A program made the position numbers and the translations under genes. The notes under the pieces were generated by a model that made no database searches, was not told the origin of the DNA, and saw only the letters and a list, made by a program, of their open reading frames with translations. Shown piece after piece: positions 1 to 7,901 of a stretch of DNA of 64,000 nucleotides. How positions within the stretch are numbered: position 1 is the stretch's first letter; the number at the start of each line of letters is the position of its first letter. The stretch is taken from assembly GCF_026625125.1 (NCBI RefSeq), contig NZ_CP113097.1:2418001-2482000 (forward strand). Reading direction: 5' to 3'. The stretch comes from Pseudomonas putida (GTDB taxonomy: Bacteria > Pseudomonadota > Gammaproteobacteria > Pseudomonadales > Pseudomonadaceae).

Positions 1-155
1 CATAGCCAACCGCCCGACCAGGCGCTGGTGCCGCCGAGCCGGGGGGCTTTTTCTGCCACGATCACCTTGAGGCCATGGTGCGCGGCGGTAACCGCCGCAG
101 CCAGGCCGCTGGCACCGGAGCCGATGACAAGTACGTCACACTCAAGGGGTTGCAT
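1..155 (-). CDS. FAD-binding dehydrogenase, N-terminus only (cut by window edge)
   Basis: Only the first 51 codons are present; the gene runs off the left edge. The start ATG is at 155-153. The N-terminus shows a dinucleotide-binding fold, VIGSGASGLAAA followed by VIVAEK and LGGTSAWSGG, the pattern of the FAD-dependent fumarate reductase / 3-ketosteroid dehydrogenase family. It is a paralogue of the full-length flavoprotein at 482-2215 and lies 21 bases downstream of the NIPSNAP gene on the same strand, so it probably belongs to the same operon. The substrate cannot be told from this fragment. Confidence 0.8.
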   Translation of the reverse strand, partial: MQPLECDVLVIGSGASGLAAAVTAAHHGLKVIVAEKAPRLGGTSAWSGGWL

Positions 156-176
156 GGGCGCACTCCGGTTCGGTTG

Positions 177-497
177 TCACTGCAGCGGCGAGAAGCCGGT
201 AGGCCGCAGCAGGCGTGATTGCAGGCGCAGTACAGCGCCCAGTTCACGGTTGAGCCGCGAGAACTGGGCCCAGCGTGGGTCCGCTGCCATCGCCGCGCGC
301 CGTTCGCTGCGCTCGTCCAGGCTGGCATAACCCCAGATGTGCACCACCTGATTCACCTCACCGAATTCGCTGGTGAAGAAACCGACCAGGTTGCCCAGGT
401 GTTCGCGTTGCACCGCCAGGGCGTGGCTTTGGTAGAGGGCCAGCCAGTCAGCCATTTTCAGTGGGTCGAGGGTGTAGGTTCTCATTTCGTAGTACAT
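177..497 (-). CDS. NIPSNAP family protein
   Basis: 106 residues, starting MYYEMRTYTL, with an internal VHIWGYASLDERSERRAAM segment typical of the small ferredoxin-like NIPSNAP fold. Members in bacteria often accompany catabolic dehydrogenases and monooxygenases, but a general biochemical role is not settled. The start overlaps the 3' end of the upstream flavoprotein gene by 16 bases, indicating translational coupling, and the next flavoprotein gene follows 21 bases after the stop. A helper or isomerase-like role in the same pathway is inference. Confidence 0.8.
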   Translation of the reverse strand: MYYEMRTYTLDPLKMADWLALYQSHALAVQREHLGNLVGFFTSEFGEVNQVVHIWGYASLDERSERRAAMAADPRWAQFSRLNRELGAVLRLQSRLLRPTGFSPLQ

Positions 498-2215
498 GGA
501 AGCGTCTCCGTGTCAGGGCTGTGGGCTTGCAGGCGTTCAGCGATATGGCTGGCAGCGATCCAGCCGAAGGTGAGGGCAGGGCCCAGCGTGATCCCGGGGC
601 CCGGATAGGTGCCATTCATCAATGAGTTCATGTCGTTGCCGACGGCATACAAGCCAACGATCGGCGCACCGGCGCGGTTGAGTACATTGGCGTTGGCATC
701 GGTCACCAGGCCGCGCGCCGAGCCCAGGTCGCCGGTGTGCAGGCGGATGGCGTAGAACGGGGCCTTGGCCAGTGGCGCCAGGCATGGGTTGGGCTTGTGT
801 TGCGGGTCGCCCATGTAACGGTTGTAGCTGTTGCCGCCCTTGTCGAATTGCCGGTCGATGCCGCTGCGGGCGTCGGCGTTGAAGCGCTCCAGGGTTTCCT
901 GCAGCACCTGCGCCGACACGCCGATGGCCTGTGCCAGCCCTTGCACTGAACCGGCGCGGTGCAGGTAGCCGGCTTCGATCAGGGCCGTGTTGTCCACCGG
1001 TTTGGGCCGTGCCAGGCCCAGGCCGTAGCGGTTCATGGCCTCGGCGTCACAGACCAGCCAGCAGCTGCTGATGCCATTGGCGAACATGGCCTGTACGAAG
1101 TGGTGATAGGAGTTGGATTCGTTGACGAAGCGCCGCCCGGCCGGGTCGAGCGCAATGACGCCGGGCTTGGCGCGGTCGGTGACCAGGTGCGGGAAGCGCT
1201 CGCGCTCTCCACTGGCATGGCGCCGCTCGGAAACCGGCGCCCAGAAGAAATTGGCCGCCAAGCCCTCGCCCTGGGCGGCATCCACCGCCTGGGCAAGGCG
1301 CAGCGCAGCACCGTCGTTGCCAGCGGGGGACATGGTCAGGTGTGGCGCGTCAGGGTCCGGGCGGTGGGCCGCCGCCAGTGCACCCGCAGCAAACCCGCCC
1401 ATGGCGCAGACCACCCCACCGCGGGCATGGACTTGCGTGCGGCGGCCCTCATGCTGCACCACCACGCCGGTGACCGTGCCGTGTTCGACGATCAGTGCCT
1501 GCGCTTCGCTGCGCAACCACAGCTGTGCGCCGTGGGCGAAGGCGGTGCTGGCCAGGCGCGCCACCAGTGCGTTCCCCGTGGTCAGGCGCGTGCCACGGTG
1601 ATGGCGAACCCGGTCCAGTGCGTAGCGCGCCATCAGTTTCAGGCAATGCCACAGTGACCGCGGGGAGCGACGCAGGCTCAAAAAGTGCTGAATGTCCTCG
1701 CGGTTGACCATCATCGCGCCGAACAACAGCATGCCCGGCGGTGGCATTTTCAGGTCCTTGAAGCGTGGGCCGAGCCGGCGGCCGTCGTACTCGACCATTT
1801 CCAGCGCACGGCCAAACGCGGTGGCGCCGGGTGCGTCCGGGTAATAGTCCGGCGAGTGCGGGCGCAGGGCGTAGCGCAGTTCGGTGTTGTGTTCCAGCCA
1901 GCGCAGCGCCTGGTGCCCGCGCGCGATGAAGGCGTCCACCAGTTCGCCGTTGTAGCCGGCACCGATGATGCTTTTCAGGTAGGTCGTGACGGCCTCGGGT
2001 GAGTCCTGCGCACCGGCGGTGCGCGCCTGATCCGAGCCATACAACCACGCAGCACCCCCGGAGATCGCCGAGGTACCGCCAAAGTGTTCGGCCTTTTCCA
2101 CCACCAGCACCTTCAGGCCCAGGCGCGATGCCGTGGCGGCGGCAGCCAGGCCACCGGCGCCACTGCCAAGCACCACCAGGTCGTACACCGCTTGCGCGTT
2201 TTCGATAGGGGGCAT
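482..2215 (-). CDS. FAD-dependent oxidoreductase (fumarate reductase/ketosteroid dehydrogenase-like)
   Basis: 577 residues. Near the N-terminus is the FAD-binding GSGAGGLAAA motif with LVVEK and FGGTSAISGG; at the C-terminus is the second FAD contact region YAVGNDMNSLMNG followed by PGPGITLGPALTFG. This layout is the succinate dehydrogenase/fumarate reductase flavoprotein superfamily that includes 3-ketosteroid delta-1 dehydrogenases and related soluble dehydrogenases. No signal peptide is seen, so it should be cytoplasmic. It lies 4 bases downstream of the shikimate dehydrogenase-like gene and overlaps the NIPSNAP gene, so the three form one operon. Oxidation of an alicyclic or cyclohexanoid acid is a reasonable guess given the neighbour, but the substrate is not shown. 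Confidence 0.85.
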   Translation of the reverse strand: MPPIENAQAVYDLVVLGSGAGGLAAAATASRLGLKVLVVEKAEHFGGTSAISGGAAWLYGSDQARTAGAQDSPEAVTTYLKSIIGAGYNGELVDAFIARGHQALRWLEHNTELRYALRPHSPDYYPDAPGATAFGRALEMVEYDGRRLGPRFKDLKMPPPGMLLFGAMMVNREDIQHFLSLRRSPRSLWHCLKLMARYALDRVRHHRGTRLTTGNALVARLASTAFAHGAQLWLRSEAQALIVEHGTVTGVVVQHEGRRTQVHARGGVVCAMGGFAAGALAAAHRPDPDAPHLTMSPAGNDGAALRLAQAVDAAQGEGLAANFFWAPVSERRHASGERERFPHLVTDRAKPGVIALDPAGRRFVNESNSYHHFVQAMFANGISSCWLVCDAEAMNRYGLGLARPKPVDNTALIEAGYLHRAGSVQGLAQAIGVSAQVLQETLERFNADARSGIDRQFDKGGNSYNRYMGDPQHKPNPCLAPLAKAPFYAIRLHTGDLGSARGLVTDANANVLNRAGAPIVGLYAVGNDMNSLMNGTYPGPGITLGPALTFGWIAASHIAERLQAHSPDTETLPCTTK

Positions 2216-2219
2216 GGCC

Positions 2220-3029
2220 TCAGATCTCCAGTGGCGTTACGCCCATGAAGGCGCCCAGGTGGCCAAGTTGCGCAAAGGCCATTTGCGCGCCCGTCTGCAC
2301 CGCGCAGCCGCGTTCACGCGCGTGTTGCAGCAGCGGGGTGATTTCGGGCGAAGTGACAACGTCGGCTACCAGCGTGGTGCTTTTGAGCGTGCCCAGCAGT
2401 GCAGCGGGCAGCGGCAGTTCGCCCGTGCCGCCCATGCCCACGGGCGAGGCGTTGACCACCAGGTCGAAGGCGTCCAGCGTGCTGTATGCGGTGGTGCTGC
2501 CGACGCCAGGGAAGGCCTTGCCCAGCAGGCCGGCAAGCGCTGTGGCGCGAGGCGTTTCGGGGTCGGCGAGGGTGATCTGGGCAACCCCGGCCTCACCCAG
2601 TGCGTAGGCGATGGCACTGCCGACGCCACCGCAACCGACGATCAGCACTCGCTTGCCCGCAGGGGCGAAGCCGTGCTTGCGTGCTGCGCCCAGAAAGCCC
2701 GCGCCGTCCACGTTGTCACCATACAGGCGGCCGTCGTTTTCACGCCGTACCACGTTCACCGAGCCCAGGGCCGCTGCGCGTTCGCTCAGGCCGTCCAGGC
2801 GGGTGGCAAATGCCTGCTTGTAAGGCACGGTCACCACGCAACCGCGCAGGTTGCGCCAGCCGCGCAAGGTGTCGATAAACGCGTCCAGCGCGGCATGCTG
2901 CAAGTCGATGGGCAGCATGGCCAAATCATGGCCATTGTTGCTGAACCAGGTATTGAAGTTTTCAGGCGATTTCACCTGGGCGATGGGCGTGCCGACGATG
3001 GCGACCAGCGCTGTCGAACCTTTGATCAT
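2220..3029 (-). CDS. Shikimate dehydrogenase-family protein (catabolic paralogue)
   Basis: 269 residues, normal length for AroE-family enzymes. The N-terminal substrate domain carries VGTPIAQVKSPENFN and VTVPYKQ (the conserved lysine of the active site); the NADP-binding region has VLIVGCGGVGSAIAYALGEAG and later VVNASPVGM. The C-terminus has QTGAQMAFAQL. The enzyme reduces or oxidises shikimate-like cyclohexene carboxylates. Because it sits at the head of an operon with flavoprotein dehydrogenases and opposite an IclR gene, it is likely a catabolic paralogue rather than the biosynthetic AroE. The start at 3029 has AGTCACC-type spacing behind a GGAAG ribosome site. Confidence 0.85.
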   Translation of the reverse strand: MIKGSTALVAIVGTPIAQVKSPENFNTWFSNNGHDLAMLPIDLQHAALDAFIDTLRGWRNLRGCVVTVPYKQAFATRLDGLSERAAALGSVNVVRRENDGRLYGDNVDGAGFLGAARKHGFAPAGKRVLIVGCGGVGSAIAYALGEAGVAQITLADPETPRATALAGLLGKAFPGVGSTTAYSTLDAFDLVVNASPVGMGGTGELPLPAALLGTLKSTTLVADVVTSPEITPLLQHARERGCAVQTGAQMAFAQLGHLGAFMGVTPLEI

Positions 3030-3113
3030 GGTGACTTCCGTTAGGGGTGTTGTTGTGGAAGTCAGGGTGAGGCGGTGGCGGCGTTGTCACAATGCGCTTG
3101 CCAGGGGTTTGAT

Positions 3114-3144
3114 GCGATAATCGCACTCATGGCGCGATTATCGC
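3114..3144. promoter_or_regulatory. Inverted repeat, likely IclR-type operator
   Basis: Two 11-base arms, GCGATAATCGC and GCGATTATCGC, are perfect reverse complements separated by 9 bases. They lie between the divergent aroE-like operon (start 3029) and the iclR gene (start 3204), the usual place for an IclR operator. Binding by the neighbouring regulator is inferred from position only. Confidence 0.6.
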
Positions 3145-3203
3145 GGCAACTGCACAATTCGGCTTGCCTGGCGGCCACGATTCTCCACTCGAGGGTGCAA
3201 GAC

Positions 3204-3973
3204 ATGGACAAACCCCTGATTCACCCCCGCGACTTGATTGCCGGTTTACAAAAAGGCCTGGCGCTCATGCAGCTGTTCAACGCCGAGCAGCCGCGCCTCA
3301 CGGTGCCCGGGCCGCGAGGCAAGCGGGCCTTACGCCCAGTGCGGCGCGGCGTTTTCTGCTGACCCTGGTGCATGAAGGCTTCGCTGAAACCGACAACCGC
3401 CACTACTGGCTGACCCCCAAGGCCCTGCGTGTCGGCCAGGCCTATGTGGACTCGGCGCAGTTGCCACGCATGCTGCGCCCGGTCGTCGAGCAAGTGGCCC
3501 GGCAGACCCAGGAACATGTCTCGGTGGGGACACGCGACGACGACGAAATCATCCACCTGGTGCGTAGCCGCTACAGCCACATCGCCTCGCTGTCGATACG
3601 GCCCGGCTCGCGGGTGCCGATGTATTGCACTGCCGGCGGGCGAGTCTGGCTGGCGGCACTGAGCCAGGCGCAGCGCGATGATTATTTCGCCCGCAATCCG
3701 CTACACCCGCTGACGCCCTACACCCAGACCGACAGGGCGCTGCTGGACGCGACGTTGCAGCAGGTGCGCGAGCAGGGCTACTGCATCGTCGATCAAGAGT
3801 TCGAAGTCGGCATGCGCGTAATCGGCGTGCCGTTATTGGACCGGGCGGGGCAGTTGAAGGCGACGCTGACCATCACTACCCATGCATCGCGGTTGAGCAT
3901 GGATGAGATCCGCCTGCGTTACCTGCCACCGCTGTATGAGGCGCAGGCGCTGCTCAAACCGGTGTTTGGCTGA
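3204..3973 (+). pseudogene. IclR family transcriptional regulator, frameshifted
   Basis: The start ATG at 3204 follows a GAGGG ribosome site and opens MDKPLIHPRDLIAGLQKGLALMQLF, a standard IclR N-terminus. The reading frame changes at about 3303-3310, inside the winged-helix domain: upstream reads PRLTV, and the continuation AARQAGLTPSAARRFLLTL lies in another frame. Adding one base there restores an IclR protein of about 256 residues with its effector-binding domain (VSVGTRDDDEIIHLVRS, RVPMYCTAGGRVWLA, EFEVGMRVIGVPLLD). It lies opposite the aroE/flavoprotein operon, which it would normally control. A sequencing error in the CCCGGG stretch is the alternative to a true pseudogene. Confidence 0.75.
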
Positions 3974-4018
3974 CCGGGCAGCGTGGGGTAGGTACGAGGG
4001 CAGCGGGCCAGGCGGTTT

Positions 4019-4237
4019 TCACTGCCAGCCCATCAGCCATACCTCAGGGTCACGCAGCACCTGCCAGTCCAGCCACTGGCTGCGCTTGCTGTGCACCGCT
4101 TCCAGTTCTACACGCAGTACATGCCCCTCTTCATCCCGTTCCAGGTCGGTCACCAGGAAGTGTTTTTCACGGTTCGTGGGGTGTCGCGCTGTCCATTTCG
4201 AGAGTTTCAATTTGTCCGGGTTGAAGCGGTTCATCAT
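4019..4237 (-). CDS. Small Trp-rich protein (TIGR02450-like)
   Basis: 72 residues with the family pattern KLKLSKWTARHPTNREKHFLVTDL and a tryptophan-rich C-terminus ending DPEVWLMGWQ. Members are short conserved proteins of unknown function in Pseudomonas and relatives. It stands alone, downstream of the iclR gene on the opposite strand. No signal peptide or membrane segment is visible. Confidence 0.7.
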   Translation of the reverse strand: MMNRFNPDKLKLSKWTARHPTNREKHFLVTDLERDEEGHVLRVELEAVHSKRSQWLDWQVLRDPEVWLMGWQ

Positions 4238-4391
4238 TGCTCCTTGGGCGAGAGTGCATCCTGATCGTTATACAGGCAGGCAAGCCACCGTGGATACTTG
4301 CCCGGCCAGTATCTGGCCGGTCGATGCCTACCGACTGCGGTGTGTGGCATGGCCGGGCCGCAAGCCGAGAACCGTACACCCCCAGAAACGG

Positions 4392-4419
4392 CAAACGGCC
4401 GCCCTCAGGCAGCCGTTTG
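4392..4419 (-). terminator. Hairpin, probable terminator of the csbD-like gene
   Basis: A 12-base stem (CAAACGGCCGCC against GGCAGCCGTTTG, one mismatch) with a 4-base loop lies 20 bases beyond the stop of the minus-strand csbD-like gene. On that strand it is followed by CCGTTTCT, a short T-rich tail. Confidence 0.6.
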
Positions 4420-4439
4420 TTATGGCTCATGCGCAAGGG

Positions 4440-4619
4440 TCAATCCTTGCTGACGGCGTCCTTGACGTCACCGACTACCTGCTGCGCTTCGCCTTTTTTC
4501 TCCTGCACCTTGCCTTTGACCTCCAGTTCCGTGTTGCCAGTGGCCCTGCCTACGGCTTGCTTGACCTTGCCGATGGCTTCGTTGGCCAAGCCTTTTACTT
4601 TGTCCGAAGTGCTGCTCAT
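4440..4619 (-). CDS. CsbD family stress protein
   Basis: 59 residues: MSSTSDKVKGLANEAIGKVK, then a charged Lys/Glu-rich helix with GKVQEKKGEAQQVVGDVKD. This is the CsbD pattern of small, highly hydrophilic general-stress proteins. The start at 4619 is chosen because an AGGAG sits 7 bases before it; a longer frame upstream has no such site. A related but longer protein with a membrane tail is at 7513-7761. Confidence 0.85.
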   Translation of the reverse strand: MSSTSDKVKGLANEAIGKVKQAVGRATGNTELEVKGKVQEKKGEAQQVVGDVKDAVSKD

Positions 4620-4692
4620 GGTTTTTCTCCTTCGACAGACATCCGTGAAACGTGGGTTGGGTGAAGCGTACCTGCAGCGTTGGCGTTGCGAC

Positions 4693-5679
4693 TCACACCG
4701 TGGCAACGCGCGTCTTGCGTGACGACAGCGCGAAGCGGCCTACGCCAAAACTCAAGGCGGCACCGATCAGCAGGGTTACCAAGGTGCCCCAGGCGGCTTT
4801 CGAGACGTTGCTGGCGGCGACCTGGGCAGCCTCGCGAGCCTGTTGCTCGGCCTGCTCTTTAAGCACCTTCACCTGCTCGGCAGCCTGTTCATAGGCACGG
4901 GCGTAGTTATCGACCACCTGCTGGGCCTCCTGCTGGCTCTTGCCGGTGCGCGCAGCGACGATGTTGACCAACGCTTGCTTGTCTGCCGCGCTCAGGGCAG
5001 GTTCACCGGCCTTGCGCACGCGCTCGAACCATGCTTTGAGCTGGTCGATGGCCTGGGTCGGGTTCTCGGCCGCGATGCGTCCTGCCGACTCTCCCTGAGC
5101 CTGCGCCTGCTCGGCCTTCTGCTCCAGGGTCGAGGGGGCCAGTTCAGCCTTGCCAGACTGCGCCAAGGTCTTGTTCAACTCGGCTTCCAGGCTGTCCCAG
5201 TCCAGCGAAATACCCTTCTTGTTCAGTTGCTCCTTGATGCCTTGGCTCACACTGGGCGCGGCGGCAGCGACGCCGTCGGCCGCCAGCGACAGGCCCTTGC
5301 CAGCGATGTTGCCGGCAGTGCCAACCACGGTGCCGGCCAACGACGCCAGCAACCAGGTAGCCAGCAGGGTGGTCACTGTCCAGCTCAACAGGCCATGCAG
5401 GCCGCCCCGGGTGGGCGCGGTACGCCCGGCGACCCAGGCACCTGCCGCGACCGAGAGCAGGGTGCTGATGAACAGCCATACCCCCGCACCGGTGCCGAAG
5501 CCCTGCAGCGGATTGCCGTCAGCCATAGGGTTCATGGCGCCGGCGCCAATTGCCGTGCCCAGCACGCTGAGTACCAGGTAGCTGACCAGGGCGATGGCGC
5601 CGCCTGCGAACACGGCGCTCCACGATACCCGTAGCGGGCTGACAGCGTTCGTTGGGGTGGTCACGTACGATTCAGTCAT
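4693..5679 (-). CDS. Membrane protein with coiled-coil middle (PhnA-like annotation in pseudomonads)
   Basis: 328 residues. The N-terminal half carries three or four hydrophobic segments (AVFAGGAIALVSYLVLSVLG, GVWLFISTLLSVAAGAWVAG, WTVTTLLATWLLASLAGTVVG). The middle is a long Glu/Gln/Ala-rich helix (EQAEQQAREAAQVAAS) likely to be coiled coil, and a last membrane segment TLVTLLIGAALSFGVGRFAL precedes a basic tail. Similar proteins in Pseudomonas are labelled PhnA-like but have no phosphonate function. It is divergent from the PAS-LuxR gene and next to a csbD gene, so an envelope stress role is plausible but unproven. Confidence 0.6.
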   Translation of the reverse strand: MTESYVTTPTNAVSPLRVSWSAVFAGGAIALVSYLVLSVLGTAIGAGAMNPMADGNPLQGFGTGAGVWLFISTLLSVAAGAWVAGRTAPTRGGLHGLLSWTVTTLLATWLLASLAGTVVGTAGNIAGKGLSLAADGVAAAAPSVSQGIKEQLNKKGISLDWDSLEAELNKTLAQSGKAELAPSTLEQKAEQAQAQGESAGRIAAENPTQAIDQLKAWFERVRKAGEPALSAADKQALVNIVAARTGKSQQEAQQVVDNYARAYEQAAEQVKVLKEQAEQQAREAAQVAASNVSKAAWGTLVTLLIGAALSFGVGRFALSSRKTRVATV

Positions 5680-5874
5680 CTATGCATCCTCGTGGGTTAG
5701 ATCCGGTAGCACCGGCAACGCAGGCCTGGTGCAACGTCAGGGCCAGTTTGCAGGTCACATGCAAGGCTGTGATGGCGCATCCGCACCTGATCGATTAGTG
5801 CATTCGCACCAACCCTGGCCGGCCTGCAGCGATTAAGCTCCAGGCCATGCAGACCTGCCGATTGGAGAACCTCT

Positions 5875-7350
5875 ATGAGCGACGCCGTGCTTGCCCGCGA
5901 GACCAACCGCCGCCAACTTCAGCAAATCATCGCCGGGTTGTCCGATGGCGTGATCCTGCTGGAGGTCGACCAGTCCATCATCTGGGCCAACGAAGCGGCT
6001 TTGCGCATGCACGGGGTCGACAGCCTGGAACAACTGGGCAGCGACGCTGAGGGCTATCGCGCACGCTTTGCCCTGCGCTACCGCAACAATCACCCCCTTG
6101 AACCCGAGCAGTACCCGATCGCGCGGGTGGCCGCAGGAGAGGTGTTCAGCGACGTGATGGTGGAGGTGCTAGCTGTTGGCGACGATGAAGCGCGCAGCCG
6201 TGTGCACCGGGTGCGCAGCATGGTGCTGGAAGACAGCAAGGGTGAGGCCGAATCGCTGGTGCTGATCCTGGCCGATGCCACCGAATGGGCCAGTGCCGAG
6301 CAGCGCTTCGAAAAGACCTTCAATGCCAACCCGGCCCCTGCGGTCATCTGCAGGCTCAGCGACTTGCGCTTCATCAAGGTCAACCAGGGCTTTCTGGAAA
6401 TGACCGGCCATGTGCGGGAGAACGTCATCGGCCGTTCTGTCTATGAAGTGGATGTGCTGGAAAACGCCGAACGCAAGGAATTGGCTATCGAGCGGCTCAT
6501 GGAAGGGGCCACCATCCCGCAGATGCAGGCTGAACTGCGCTTGCCCGATGGCGGCACCAAGCTGGTCATCGTGGCCGGGCAACCCCTGGACATGCACGAA
6601 GAAGATTGCATGCTGTTTTCTTTCACCGACCTGGAGCCCCGGCGCAAGGCGGAAAATGCCCTGCGCCAGAGTGAGGAACGCTTTGCCAAGGCCTTTCGCC
6701 TCAGCCCAGTGCCCACCGTGGTGTGCAGCGCCGACAGGCAGCAGTTGATCGATGCCAACGAAGCCTTTCTCGACACCCTGGGTTACGCCGCCCAGGAGCT
6801 GATCGGCAAGACCGTGGCCGAAATCGACTTCATGGATGATCGGCGTGTCGCGACTCAAGTGTTCGATGCGCTGGAAAAAACCGGGCGTATCGAGGGGCTG
6901 GACCTCAAGCTGCGAAAAAAAGGCAATGACCGTCTCGACTGTGTGCTGCAGGCGGACACCGTGAGCTTGCAGGACACCCCGTGTTACCTGTTGGTGCTGA
7001 TGGACATCACCGAACGCAAGCGTTCCGAGCTGGAGTTGGTCGAGGCGATAGAAACGGTGATGCAGGATGCGTCGTGGTTCAGCCAGACCTTGATCGAGAA
7101 GCTGGCCAATGCCAAGCGCCTGAACACCGGCCGCTTGCCTGACGCCTCATTGACCGACCTGACCCGCCGCGAGCGCGATGTGCTGGCGCTGATCTGCGAA
7201 GGCCTTGCCGACAAGGAAATCGCCACGCGGTTGAACCTGGCCCTCAATACCGTGCGCAACCATGTGGCAACGGTGTACTCCAAGCTCGATGTTCACAGCC
7301 GCAGTGAGGCCATTGTCTGGGCGCGTGAGCGACGCCTGTTCACGCATTGA
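5875..7350 (+). CDS. PAS-PAS-PAS-LuxR transcriptional regulator
   Basis: 491 residues. Three PAS modules occur in series: about residues 15-120 (ANEAALRMHGVDSLEQLG), 145-250 (VNQGFLEMTGHVRENVIGRSVYEVD) and 275-385 (IDANEAFLDTLGYAAQELIGKTVAEID). A LuxR-type helix-turn-helix closes the protein (LTRRERDVLALICEGLADKEIA, LNTVRNHVATVYSKLDVHSR). There is no membrane segment, so it is a cytosolic one-component sensor/regulator; the signal is unknown. The start follows TTGGAGAAC. It is divergent from the membrane protein gene, with 195 bases between them. Confidence 0.85.
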   Translation: MSDAVLARETNRRQLQQIIAGLSDGVILLEVDQSIIWANEAALRMHGVDSLEQLGSDAEGYRARFALRYRNNHPLEPEQYPIARVAAGEVFSDVMVEVLAVGDDEARSRVHRVRSMVLEDSKGEAESLVLILADATEWASAEQRFEKTFNANPAPAVICRLSDLRFIKVNQGFLEMTGHVRENVIGRSVYEVDVLENAERKELAIERLMEGATIPQMQAELRLPDGGTKLVIVAGQPLDMHEEDCMLFSFTDLEPRRKAENALRQSEERFAKAFRLSPVPTVVCSADRQQLIDANEAFLDTLGYAAQELIGKTVAEIDFMDDRRVATQVFDALEKTGRIEGLDLKLRKKGNDRLDCVLQADTVSLQDTPCYLLVLMDITERKRSELELVEAIETVMQDASWFSQTLIEKLANAKRLNTGRLPDASLTDLTRRERDVLALICEGLADKEIATRLNLALNTVRNHVATVYSKLDVHSRSEAIVWARERRLFTH

Positions 7351-7468
7351 TTGGCTCAGGCACAGGTTCCGGGGAGGGGCCTGGGCTATCGCCAGTGGGC
7401 GATCGGAGGTGGGGGTTTACAAGCCATCAGCACACGACTGCTTTGCCGAGGCCTCTGCTGGACGCCAA

Positions 7469-7493
7469 AGGGCTTCATGGTCTTTGAAGCCCT
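7469..7493. terminator. Hairpin between convergent genes
   Basis: Perfect 9-base arms AGGGCTTCA and TGAAGCCCT with a 7-base loop lie between the end of the PAS-LuxR gene (7350) and the end of the minus-strand gene at 7513. Position suggests a terminator; the T-tail is short on both strands. Confidence 0.5.
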
Positions 7494-7512
7494 CGGACCG
7501 ACCTTTTGCTTA

Positions 7513-7761
7513 TCAGCGACGCAGCAGGCGGCTCACCACCAGGGTGAGGGCGGCGCCGATTGCCAGTGCGGTGATGGGCTTCTCTTTTACGAAGGCAGAG
7601 ACGTTGTTCAGTGCGTCACCGTAGGTTTTGGTCAGCTGGCCAGCGACCTGGCGGCCATCGCCCTCTGCCTCCAGGGCCGGGTCCTCGAAAAGCCGACCCA
7701 CCGCGCTCTGCGCCTTGCCTGCGACTTTCTGTGCAACACCTTCAACTTGTTCGCTTTTCAT
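7513..7761 (-). CDS. CsbD-like protein with C-terminal membrane tail
   Basis: 82 residues, starting MKSEQVEGVAQKVAGKAQSAVGRLF. The first part resembles CsbD (repeated Val-Ala-Gly-Lys helix), then DALNNVSAFVKEKPITALAIGAALTLVVSRLLRR gives a single C-terminal membrane segment with a basic end, as in the ElaB/YqjD type of tail-anchored stress proteins. The ATG at 7761 is preceded by AGGAAGG; an in-frame TTG three codons earlier would leave too little space. Stationary-phase or osmotic expression is likely for the family but not shown here. Confidence 0.75.
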   Translation of the reverse strand: MKSEQVEGVAQKVAGKAQSAVGRLFEDPALEAEGDGRQVAGQLTKTYGDALNNVSAFVKEKPITALAIGAALTLVVSRLLRR

Positions 7762-7868
7762 AGTGATCAAACCTTCCTAGTGAGTGGCAATGGGAACGCA
7801 CAAGGTTAGGGAGCGGGGCGGGTGGATTAGTTCAAAGCGGTTTACGCGATTGGGAACGATCCTTGCTG

Positions 7869-7901
7869 ATTGCTAGCAATATCCATAAAGGAGCTAGCAA
7901 T
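7869..7901. promoter_or_regulatory. Paired TGCTAGCA palindromes, candidate GntR operator (site 1)
   Basis: A perfect 12-base palindrome ATTGCTAGCAAT (7869-7880) is followed by a second core AGCTAGCAAT (7892-7901). The centres of the two GCTAGC cores are 21 bases apart. The second core overlaps the ribosome site and start codon of the gamma-glutamyltransferase-like gene. The same pair with the same spacing lies at 15979-16010. Control by the GntR protein encoded at 9516 is inferred. Confidence 0.65.
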
